Below are positions 1 through 12,000 of a DNA stretch of 64,000 nucleotides, in pieces. Numbering within the stretch: the stretch's first letter is position 1; each line of letters opens with the position of its first letter. The stretch is from NCBI GenBank assembly GCA_019828565.1, contig JAHDYR010000003.1, positions 186,001-250,000 on the forward strand, in the 5' to 3' direction. Origin of the DNA: Carpediemonas membranifera (lineage: Eukaryota > Fornicata). The position numbers and the translations under genes are program-made. Below the pieces are notes generated by a model. It ran no database searches. It was not told where the DNA came from and saw only the letters and a list, made by a program, of their open reading frames with translations.

Positions 1-3000
1 ATGCCCTCGACGGTACCCGAGAGCGTGAGGATCATGTCCAGGGCCCTGGGGACCATGGAGTTCAGCCACGTCATACTGTGGGGGGCAAAGTCAAGTCGAC
101 TGACAACTCTGTCGATCACATGGTCGACAAAGGCAGTCAGCCATAGACTGTCGGGCTTGCTGTTGAAGAAGCCGCTGTACTCTATGGACTCTGGCACTGC
201 GATCGGGGCCCACAGTTCATACCAGAGCTCGGCGACGGCCGCCATGAGGGCTGTGGGGTTCATGGTGATGGCAGACTCCGTGTTGGGCTGTGACAGGGCC
301 GCCGCAGCCACCGTCTGTGCGAGAACGGCGCTGATGCCCATGAGGATCTTGAGGGCATACGGGGAAAGATCGGGGTGGGTCATGGCCTGGTCGACCGTCT
401 GGACGGGCACCTCGTAGCCGGCATCGGGGTCGGGGTCGCTGTACTCGGACGAGTCGGAGGAGTAGTCGCTGTCGTACTCACTCGAGTCGTCTGAAGTCGC
501 CTCGAAGTCAGAGTCGGAGTCGGAGTCAGAGTCGGAGTCGAGTTGCCAGCGCTTGGCTCTGCGTCGTTCAACAATGTCGGAGTCATCTGAGTCGCTGTCC
601 GACTCGCTCGACTCGGACTCAGCAGTGGAGTCGTCCGCGGGCTTGGCTGGGATCATCTCGAAGATGTCTGTGAGGATAGAGCTGTCCAGGGCGAGCTTGC
701 AGCACATGTTGACGTCCACGGCGTTGCACATCTTTGTCAGGCGTGCGATGATGGTGACCATGGAGCATGCCGCTTGGAGGATGCGGGTGTGCTCGTTGGG
801 CTTGAGTCCGACAACTGTCTGGACGCTCTTCATCGCCATAAAGGTCGAGGCGAGCAGGACGGCGGTGGGGATGGCGCTGAGGGAGTCCTTGTCCGCCTTG
901 ATGAGGCGGACGGCGATACCGGCGGCCCGGTTCATGAGGGCGTTGGCGTTGAAGGTCTTGCCGTTGACAACCGTGGCGCACGAGACGACGTGCTTCATGA
1001 GGGCGAGCATTCCGAAGTTGGACTGGCCTACGACGGAGACGGCGGCGATGACAGCGGCGACGGACCGTTTCTTGGGCACCAGCTGGCACGCGGTCTCGGC
1101 AATAAACGTGACGAGGGCGTGGTCGTCACTCTGGAGCTGGCGGAGCAGGTCGTGGGCGTACACCGCGGCGAACTCATGCATGGCGTCGTTTCCTACTGTA
1201 ATAGCGGAGAGTTCCTTGGCGAGGTCAGACGCGCCATCCTTGAGGAAAGCCTCGAGCAGCGTCACTCTCTGGATAATGCTTTCGTGGTGCTCCATCATCG
1301 TCTCCCGCCACCGCTCAGTCTCGGCGAAGATGGCGTTGCTGAAGGGGAAGAGCAGGGTGGCGGGGCTGCGGGTGAGGGTGACCTTGAACGTCTGGCCCAT
1401 CGGGGAGGTCGAGGACTTCCCCACAGCCACAAAGACGTGGTGTTCAGCGAGCCTTGACCACAGCTCGTGCCAGGCCTTGGCGTGGCGGGCTGGTTTGACG
1501 ACAGAGGACAGGTTATGGCACGTGTCGAGGCTGGCGATGACGAACCTGAAGGCGAAGAGCACCTTGTCCATTATGACGGCCTTGAGGTGCTTCTTGAGAG
1601 AACCCTGCTTGCTGCCAGTGGCCTTGGCCTCTGCCTTCATCCAGTCATCCATAAATGACATGAAGATCTCAGCGTCTTCGGGCTGCTTGTCATGGTCCAG
1701 CACGAGCTGCTCAGCCAGATGATACACGACCCGCCTCATCCTCTTGTTCCCAGCGAGAGTCCTGGCCACTTCGTCAGCGTGCGTGCGGTCCTTGGAGCTT
1801 GGATCATGCACCGTGTGCTTCAGGGCGTCGAGGATGTCTGCCCGCACCTCGTCCGGGTTGAGGGTATCACAATCCAGCCTCTGTCTGACAATAGCGGCGG
1901 TGTCGGCCTCGCTGACCGTCCATCTGTCGCACGTGTCATCGATATGGTAGTGCTCCCACTTCCCGTCGAAGCTGCGGACGATGTCAGCTGGTCTGAACCT
2001 CGCCCGCTGGTCGACGCCCTCCCTGTGACACTCTGTCTCTACTCTGTGGCAGTGTGCGATGAGCACCAGGGCGGGGGTGCGGGTCGCCTTGATCTTGATC
2101 GGCTTGCCCGTCTTCTTGTTCTTCCAGAGATCCTCGATGCTGTGCTCGACAGTGCGGAGGAGGGCGCCGCTGGAGAATGCGAGGCTCTCCTGGTCGGCGA
2201 CGAGGACCTGGACCCCGCCCTGCTTCTCCCAGGTGCGGAGGATCTTCGTCAGGTCCTTGCGGGTGTCGACGGTGCTCAGGGGCGTGTACCGGACGGCCTC
2301 CTTGTCGACGCCGGCGCCCTCAGCGGCCTGGGCAACGATGGCTTCCTGGGCGTCGACGTCGGCGAAGGTGGTGACGAAGAGACGCACTGGCTTCATCTTG
2401 GAGCCCTCGTCATCCTGGCTGTCTTTTGCCTTCTTTCCACCGCTGGCCTTGACCTTCTTCTTCTTGGCCTCGACCACGTGGTTCTTGAGGGCGTCGGCCA
2501 GGCAGGCGGCATGGCCGTCGTTCTGACCGAGAAGCAGGCGAGCCTCCTCAGACGCCGTGCGCCACAAAGCGGCCTTGGTGAAGTCGACAACCCTCTCTGC
2601 CTCGGCGTCGGCGTCAGACGCCTCGTCGTCGAACTGGCCGTCGACGAGGTCAGCGATAGACTGCTCCAGACCGATACCGTGGCCGACGAAGAGCGGCGTC
2701 TGTGCCGTCTGTGTCCCGAACGGCCTGAGCCTTGACAGAGCTTGCTCCTGGTCGGTAACCCAGCCGATTACGGTCCTCGCAGCGTTGGCAGCGACGTCGG
2801 TCATGTTCTCGAGGGACGAGTCAAAGAGATACTTCTCGAACCTGTTGAGGAGGGGGATGGGCATGTCGCGGTAGACCTCCTGTGGCGTGGCGATTACTAT
2901 GAGGCGGAAGTTCTTGTGGACAAGCGCCTTGACCTCAATCGACCGGAAGCCGAGGTCGACATATGATCTGGCACCATATGTCGTGTAGGCGCAGTTGAAC

Positions 3001-6000
3001 AGGTCGTAGCAGGCCTCGTAAAGCTTGTCGAGGCCAGTCAGTACGACCGTCCCACCCCGGTCGAGCTGGACTTTCAGGCGCTGCAGCAGGGCGCAGTGGG
3101 CGACGTAGGTGCGGTCCTTCTCGAAGCTGGAGCCCCAGATAACCTCTGCGTTCTCGGGGACTATCTTGTACCTCACCAGGGTCTTGAGGATACCGGCGGG
3201 GTTGGATGAGATAATCATGGGGTAGCGGGCATGGCCGCCACGCTCCCTGAGAGCTGTCTTGATGAGTCGGCTCATGCGGTGCTCCTTCTTGAGGCTGGAG
3301 GCGTCAGAGATGTTGATGCGCTCAATCTCAATGACGGCGTCCTCGATCATCTTGTTCACGCGGGTCTGGGCGCCTGCCGGTAGACCGCTGAAGTTGCGGC
3401 GGACGGCTTCCACGAGGATGTCCTGGATCTGCATGCCTGGCTCCCGAAGTCTGTCGGCAATGAGCTTGCACGCAGAGAAGAAGTCGCGCTGGGCGAAGAA
3501 GTTGGAACGTGGGAATAGTGTGTTCGTCGAGCTGACGTCGTTGTGGGTGAGGGGTTTGATATCGGTCGTGCTCTCCTCCGCCATGGTCCTGACGAGGGTC
3601 TGGTAGGCCTTGGACAGGGCCTCGAGGAAGGGCCGGGTGACGTTGGGGTCGACGTCCTGCTGCTTAGCCCGCTTCTTGCCGTGGAGGAGGGTCTGGTTGG
3701 TGACCGTGATATCCACGGCCGTCTTGATGAGGTCGGCCTCGCTGGGCGTGTCTCTGAGCACCCACAGGCCGCGGTTGAGCTTGGCAGGGTCGAGTGCCCA
3801 GTTGGACATGGCCACGAACCCGATACGCTGCTCCACTGGGACGTCGAGCATGTGGTCGAACTTCTGGTGGAGGATCTTGAGCGGCATGTCGGTTGACATC
3901 TCCGCCAGACCGATCTCCTCGAGGCAAAGGGCGTAGATCATGCCCGCCGTCCTACTATTGGCGACGCTCTTCTCCACAGTCTCGAAGGCCTCGGCTAGGT
4001 CAGTTGTCCGGGTGATAGGCGAGCACTGCAGGGTCTGGAAGTGAACGGCGGGCAGCTGGGAGAATAGGGCGTCCTCGTTCCTAGTCCCGACCATGGTGTC
4101 CTTGATGACTGTCTTGGACAGCGTCTTGGACGTACCGGGGAGACCAATGATGTACATGGGGAGCCGTAGCACCAGAGTGCACACCATGAGGAAACAGTTC
4201 TCACTCAGGGCGTCGTTCATCGCTGTGCCCTTGGGGAGCTGGAGGTGGTCTGTGACGCAGCGGCGGAACACGGTGACTGTCTCGGCCACCTCCTCGCCGT
4301 TGAAGCCCGAGTCGGCGTCCACAAGGCCGGCCTGGAGGATGGCAGTGGCGACAGCGTCGTACAGCTCCGTCCTGGGGCTGACCTTGGAGCCGTACACGCA
4401 GGCAACGGCAGTGACAGCGGCGGCGTAGTCACCAAAGCCCACAGTGAGCTTGTTGACCTCAGCCTCGGCGTCGTCGGTGAAGTACTCCATGAGCCCATGT
4501 TTGTCGCCAATGGGATAGCGTGTGAAGAGGGCAAACATCTCCGCCACCATGTTGACCTCTCTGAAGGAGACGTGCCGGCATTGGGAGCTGGGGCTCGTCG
4601 TCATGTAGCTGTGGGCCGCGTGTGTCACCACTGAGAGGAAGGAGAGCTGCTCCTTGTATGTGTCCGGTGCGATGGAGCCCTTGTCGAAGGAGTGCATGCG
4701 GGAGAGCGTCTCATCAAGCCGGATCCTGATGCAGTCAGTGAGCTCATGGGCGGGCAGTGACTCAAAGGAGACGACGAAGTGGGTAAGTGTGGGAGGTAGC
4801 TTCTCCACGCGGTACACCAGCTTGGCCATCTTCTCGTCTGTCGTTGACCCGAGATCGTCGAGGTTGAGACCGGCCCTGCGAACAAAGGTGAGCTCCTCGT
4901 CAGAGCGGGAAACGTAGGGGTTGATGGCGCCGACCAGGGCGAGGATGGCACCAGAGTTGTCGAGCTTCTTGTCTCTTAGGAAGTTGCGGCCGATGACCTC
5001 GTTGATGAGGACGCCGTCGATGCGGTGCTCGCAGATGATCTCCTTGAATATGTTGATCGACTTCGTGGTGTTGAGCTCGTCAAAGAATAGGATGACGCGG
5101 CGGTTGGTGCTCTCGTAGAGGTCTCTGGCTTCAATGACCTTCTCGCGCAGCTCCTTGTAGAGCCGGGTCTCGTCATAAGCTGCGTGGATCCTCATGTGAA
5201 TGAGCTCCATGCCGGTCCGTTCGGCGATGCACTGGATGGTGTAGGTGTTGTGGGTCACCAGCATGCTCTCCGTGACAATGAAACGGCAGGTCGGGCCCTC
5301 CATGGTGAAGCCGTAGTAGTCGTCCTCGGGCTGGGGGGTGACGGTGAAGCCGACTGGGGTGGGTCCATCAGGGGAGGCCATGTCCGTCTTGTGGACGCGA
5401 CAGGGGAGGGCGCCGTGGATCATAAAGCTGGACGTCGCGGCATCAGCGCCGCTCTCCTTGACCAAGAGCCCGAGGGCGCGAGCAATGAACTTGATGTCCT
5501 CCTCGACCTGGCCCTGGGCGTGGGTGATGACGAAGGCGCCACTGTCGAGCGTGCCGTTGGTGTCGACGAACCCGGCCAGGAAGCTGAGCCGCTGCTGCAC
5601 GGAGCCGAGTTTGATGGCTGGGGGAACGTGTTTGGTGGAGCAGAGGTCGTTGGCTCGCAGCCATGTCAGGAAGGGGCTGTCGAGACCGTCGTCCCCGAGG
5701 AGGATGTAGCAATCAGCCTCGTCAGCCGGCACAAGGCGGCAGCCGACCGACTTGGCCCACAGTCTGAACCCTTCGACGACGTCTGGGTCGGCTGCAGTGA
5801 GCTGGGGCTCGCCATCGTGGCCCACGCTCCCAGTACCGAGCCAGGCGCCGAGGGTCCACTCGAACGAGGGGGCGTCAGGGACGTCATCGACCACGGCCGG
5901 CGGTGAATTAGCGAGGGCTGCAGACGTGTCGAACCGCTCGATGCGGGGGGCGTGGAACATGAAGGCCCGCTCACGGAGGTTGGGGTGCATGCATTCGTCG

Positions 6001-9000
6001 TCGAGGAAACGTCTGACTGGCATGTCGAGGATGGTGCCGTCGTGCAGGACGGGGCAGTTCTCGTGCACGGCGTCGGGCTGCTCGAGGGTGGCCTTGAATG
6101 CCTCAGCGGCGTCAAGGTCGGTGAAGGCCTCGGATCTGGCTCTGACGGCGGAGACCTCATTGGCCTCGTCGCGGCTGACGAGGACGAACTCGACACGACA
6201 GTCGCTGTCCTTGGTCAAGGTAGGTCCAGCACCGCTCATCATGAATGATATGACGTGGGACATGTTGGATGTGAACGCCCCGACGCCCGTCTCGACCCGC
6301 GCCATCTCCTCCCGGCCTCGGGCGACTGTCAGGACGCGCTTGGGGGTCCCCTCGGCGCCCATGATCATGTCGCCGGCCTGGATGTCCTCAGCGCACTGGA
6401 ACTGACCGCTGGCCATGAGGACCTTGGTGCCGCGGGCCAGGCACTTGCCCGAGCCTGTGGCGCCGCAAAGGATGGTGGGTACACCTGCCATGAGCCTCAT
6501 GGCGATGGAGACGGCCCTGTTGTACGAGTACCCCGTCATGACGAAGGGGCGCTGGCGGGTGCCGACCGAATCAGCAAGGTCGGCGAGCAGTCCGGAGAAC
6601 CTGATGTCATCGGCCTTCTCGGCGTCGGTACCGCGGCTGAGCATCATGCCGACCATCTCCGCCATGTGCTTGTGGCGGTTGGGGTCTGGGATCGTCATCA
6701 GTTCCGACCTGACAGCAGCGTCGTGGCCGTCGAGGACGATGTCCTTGGCCGCGTGGGTGATGAGGTTCTCGACGGCGTAGGCCTGATAGACGTAATTGTC
6801 TTGCATTCTGTGGTGCATGTCGTAGAAATATGCCATAAAGCGTCTGATCTGACGCTGGTACGAGTACGCCTGCGCGTTGCTGGGCAGGCAGTCTCGTACA
6901 ATGGCGTTCAGCTCAGCCACGCCGTCTGGGAAGGGGACGACATTGAGCTTGCGCTTGACGTAGTCTGGTATCCTATCCACAGTGGTCCTCATGAAATCGA
7001 ACTCGTGGAAGCGGCCGTAGCGATCAGTGCGGCCGGGGGGCTTCCTGAGCGTGCCGTCTCTCATGGCCTGGCGGTATGCTATGAGGAGGTGGTTCTCGAA
7101 AGCACTGAAGCTTCCGTTGATAACACACAGTGCTCTCTGAGACTCTGCTTCCCTCCCGACCTTGTTGTCGAACTCGTAGTGCACCAGATCAGTGCTGACG
7201 CCGTACCTGTCGTGCAGGGCCGTCCTGTCCTCCTTATGGAGCACCAACTCGGTGCAGTTGAGCATGAGGCCGAGCTTCCAGGCTCTAGTCAGACCGCCCT
7301 TGTGTCTCAGAGTGGCCTCGACAAAGGTCGACCGGTTTCTGTCGACCACCTTGCCGTTGGCCATGACTAGCCGACGGAGCACCATGAAGTCGAAGAGGAT
7401 GCCTGATATGTCCCCTGTGGCTGTGGGGGATACTTGGATGAGGTTCACCGCACCCTCTTCCAAGTTGGAGAAGAGCTCGGGCCTGATGGGGCCGTTGATC
7501 GAGATGTTGTTGGTCGGTGGGCCTCTGAACTTGCCGTCGGGCCCGTTCGACCCAAACTTGCGGAGGAGTCCGAAGATGAAGCGGGTCTTGCCAGTACCGC
7601 TGCTGCCGCTGGTGACGACGGTGACGTCTCTCACCGCGCTCTGCTTCCTCACCCACCGCTTGAGCTCTGCGAGGTTCTTGGCGGGGTCTGCGGCCTTGAG
7701 GGACCGGACGCTGGCCGTCTCGGTGAGCTGGCCGACTATGAAAGCAGCCTTGACGTCCTTATCGACCTCGATAACCGCCACTCGGGCCTTGGGAGGGAGG
7801 TCGCGCATGACCTTGATGAGGGCCACCTGCATGGCCCGGGGCATCACCGAGGGTCTGATCGCGACGAACACGGCATGGGGCTTGGCTGACCCGACCCGCT
7901 GGCCAAAGCGGGCGACGTCGTCAATGGTGGTGTCGGGCTTGCATCGGAAAACCTCAGCCGAGATGGGCAGTCTGCCGACTTCCGTCCTGAACAGGTCGAG
8001 ACAGAATACAAAGGGGTCAGTCATGTGTGTGTCGCCCACGAGGAAAACGTTGGACGCCCCCTTGAGAACTACATGGGACTCTGGCTTGCCGGGCTTGGGA
8101 ATGGTGATCTTCCCGAGCTGGGGGATGACCTTATGGATGGCAGAGATGTCGGTGCTACGACATATGGCCTGCTCGAGGTTATATACCGTGTCGCCGTCGT
8201 TCAACTTGCGGAGGAGTCGCATGACAGTCGATGACTCAGCGCAGGCCAGGTCGAAGCTCTCAGCCTGCAGCCGACGGAGCTGGACCATCCAAGTCGTCTC
8301 AACTTGGGCCAGGCGCTTGGAGATGTCGTCAATGTCGTCTGCACTGGCGTGCCAGAAGTGGAAGACGTGCCTCACTGCAAAGGCGGGGTGACCAGTCCTG
8401 GCGAGGTTATGAGCGTTACCAGCCAGCCTCCTGCACGCGGCGATGAGCTTCTTGATGTGCTTGACGTCCTTGCTCTTGCTGTTCTTGCCCTCCTCGTCCT
8501 GTTCCATCAACACAGCCCTGGCCTCGATGTCCAATAACTGGGCGAATGAGATCTTCCTGGCAGACTGTGTCTGGCTCCGGATCATGCCAATGGCGTCCCT
8601 GATGTCTGCGGGACTTGCCCCGGCGTCCATGGTCTGGGCCATCGATGACTTCAGTTGACTCACCCGGTCGACACTAGCGTCGTTTGAGTCGAACACGAGG
8701 AAAGAGACGAGCTGGGTGTTGTCCTCAAAGGCGGGCAGGGAGCGGGGGTCGAGGTCGAGGACGATGAGGCCACCCCTGATCTCGGCCAGCTGAGACATGG
8801 TCTTCTTCTTGCCCGACGCGGTGACCTTCGCCTTGAGGTCCGTGAGCTCAGTCAGGAAGGTGATCGAGTTCACCATCGACTCGGTGCTCGTCAGGATCCT
8901 GTCACACCGGTTCTTGTCCTTGACAGCCTCCCACAGTCGGTTGGTGAATGTCTGGAAGTTCGTGATGTGACTCCTGAATGATCCAATCAAATCTCTGAGG

Positions 9001-12000
9001 ACAAGGACGTCCTCGATGACGTCCTGGAGCTGGATGTTGTTCCCGTCGATGTGGTCTCTGCCGATCTCCACGAACTGCTTGAAGTTGTTCTTGAGTCTGC
9101 TGTCGGTCTTGGTCAGCTCATCGCCGGGCCCGTACGATTCGAGGGCCGGGACGAGGAAGTTGTTCTGCCGGTCGACCAGCCAGTCCACAACCTTCCACAC
9201 GTTGTCCTCGCACATGTTGGCGATGGTCTTCAGTCGTTGCTCGGCCCTGGCGTCGCCTGTCTCGCCGATAATCAGACCGCGAGAATCTGACTCGACCTCC
9301 AGTCGGCCGGTGCTAAACCCTGCGATGTCATTGAGTGGCGCGGTCGGGTCGTCGCGGCGCTTGAGGTTCTCCGTCATCATCAGGATATCCTGCACTTTAG
9401 GGTCGACCCGCATCATAGCAGGCTGGATACGGATGGCTAGGTCGCAGAGGAGCTTCATTGCAGTGCCGTTCTTGGCAGTCTCGACCAGCTGGTTGAGGCG
9501 GGTGATCGTGCTGGCGACCTCGTCGGGCAGAGTGACCGACTGTGAAAAGCGAGTCATGGTCTCGTCACAATTACCACTGATGTCTACAGACGTCAGGTCG
9601 AACTCGGGGCCAGGCGTCTGTGTGGCGACGTACAGCTGGGTAAACTGCGAAGTCAGAGTCTCAGGGTCCATATCCCAGACGGGCTTGAGGTCGCCCATGG
9701 TGATGGTGCCGAGGCGGGCCGTGTTGAGGATGAGCTGGCACTCCTCCTTGAGCTTGGCAGAGACGGAGGCCAGGTTCTCCAGGGTGATCTTGCCCGTCCC
9801 GTCTGTCGCCCGGTCGATGTGGGCCATGATACGGCGGAAGAAGAAGGCGTTCTTATGTCCCAGAACGTAGAGCGTGTGGAGGTGCGGAAGGGCCGGGGCG
9901 AGGTCGGCCAGGCGGTTGGCCCAGTCGACGTAGTTGGTTTGAGAGAGAGGATTGAAGCTCTTAGCGAATGAATCGTCGAGCTTAGCGCCAAATGTCCCTA
10001 GAATATCGACCAGGAACTTCATAACGCGCTGGTTCCTCTTCTTCTGCAGTTCGAATACGGCTGACTGCTCTCTGATGGCGTTGTAACGCGCCTGGTTTGG
10101 CGTCACGACCGCTATGATGTCTGATCTGAACCCCACCACCTCGCTATCGGCAGGGTCAGGGGTGGGGTCGGGTTGAGTGTCGTCGTCCAGGGGTAGCAGG
10201 AGGGCGCACCGGTTGAAGAATCGGAGCTGGCCGATAGGTAGCTCACCTCGGCCACTAATGTGCTTCTCCACCATTCCTTTGAAGTCCTCGACTGATCTGC
10301 AGGTCAGGCCCGTGATGCGGTGGATGAGAAGCATCAGGCTGAAGAGAGGCTGCTGGTTTTCGGGGCGTACTTGCGTCTTGGTGTAGACTACGGCGAGGGG
10401 CGAGGCATCGTCCAGTGTTGTCGTCTCGAGCGCGGTCTTGAGAGCAGCCGTGAAGTCGATGGCTTCCTCGGTGGTCTTGGTGTTCTTCATCTCGGTTGAA
10501 ATGCGCCGCTCGAGAGTGGTTACCATGGCTCCAGGGAGTCCAACCACATACGACTTTGGGTTGAGGCAGTAGAGACGCATAAGGTCCACTGGGGAGTGCT
10601 CAACGCGGGGCAAGACGTACTTTGTCGGCCAATTAGGATCCATGCCCCGCTTGTATCTCTGGAGAATACCTGATACGGCGGATGCATATTTGACGATATC
10701 GGTGATGTCGTCGACCGCAGCGATGGCCTTGTCAAAGAGGGAATTGACAACGTCAAGCAACCCAGCGGTCTTGAAGAAGTCGGTTCCGACGTCAAGCATA
10801 TACTCCTCTGTGATGGTAACGGACTTGACGGCCTGCTGAAGGGCCTGTATCTCTTCGGTGTCTGGCTTCCAGGGAGCTGGGGCGTGAGACGGGACCGGCA
10901 CTTGGGTCTCACCCTCCTTGCAGTTCTCGTTGTGCTTGATGGCCTCGGCGTAGGCCTTATCATACGACTCTTTCGCAGCAATGGCGCCTCGATATGCGGC
11001 GACGGCGCTATCGATCTTGAGACGGTCCTCCTTGCAGACGATGTCCATGAAAGGAGCGCAAACCTCGGGGTAGACCTCCTTGTAGTCGGTGACGAACCTA
11101 CGAAGCCGCTTGAAACAGGTATCAGCGAGGGCGGGAACGTAGTCGATTACGAAGGGCATAAACTGGACAGGCGCTTTCTCGAGGATGTGTCGGAAGAACT
11201 TCTCGGAGAAGAAACGAATGGGAACGTCGCAAACCTTGTGACGCTTGAAACCGGCTTCGATAGAGTCGGCAATATCGGTCTGCTGCTTCATCCACAGCTG
11301 TATGGGCGTCTCGGAAGGTATCACGGCGTCCTCGAAGAAGGCTGCCGTGCCGTCGCTCTCAGCGCCGCTATCATCAGCAGGCTGGGGCTCTGCGTCGGTG
11401 TCATCGTCCTCGGCGGCCATGGGCAGGGCGACGTAGAAGTCGGGGACCTGCGGCAGGGAGTCACATAGTGGGAGGATGTCTATGATGTTCTTCTCGCTAA
11501 CGATAAACGAGGATATGGGGTCAGGCAGCTGAGGGAACCTGAGATCCCTTTTCTCAGTCTCGTCATCGTGTAGCATCTTCCAAGCCTTAGAAATGATGTG
11601 CTCAAAGCAGTTGGGATCATCTGGAAGAGGATGATTCCACTTTGCGATCTGCTCATCATCAAGGGCCGGGAAGATCTTGGCGAGATCCTCAGGCGAGTGT
11701 TTGTTGTGCATGAGGGCGGACCAGCTGTGGCTCTTGATGTCCTTGTACTCGCTGGTGATGTGCGGGTACTGGGCTAGGAACAGGTCGACAGGGGCGTGGT
11801 TCAAGGTGAAGGATTTTGTCCTGCCCCACATCGGTCTACGAACCTCCTCATCATCAATCGAGAAGACGGCGCAGTCATCGACGAGTTTGACGTCAAGCGT
11901 TGTGGCAAGGAGCTTCTTCGTGAGCTTCAGAACCTCGGGTTTTTCGTCTTTGTTCTTCTTAGAAGAGAACACGACCTTCTGATCCTTGCTGTGTACGATG

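Noticed and set aside
553..9870. Many long plus-strand ORFs opposite the RNF213-like gene
   Set aside because: They are antisense by-products of GC-rich codons; translations are low-complexity and lack any domain.
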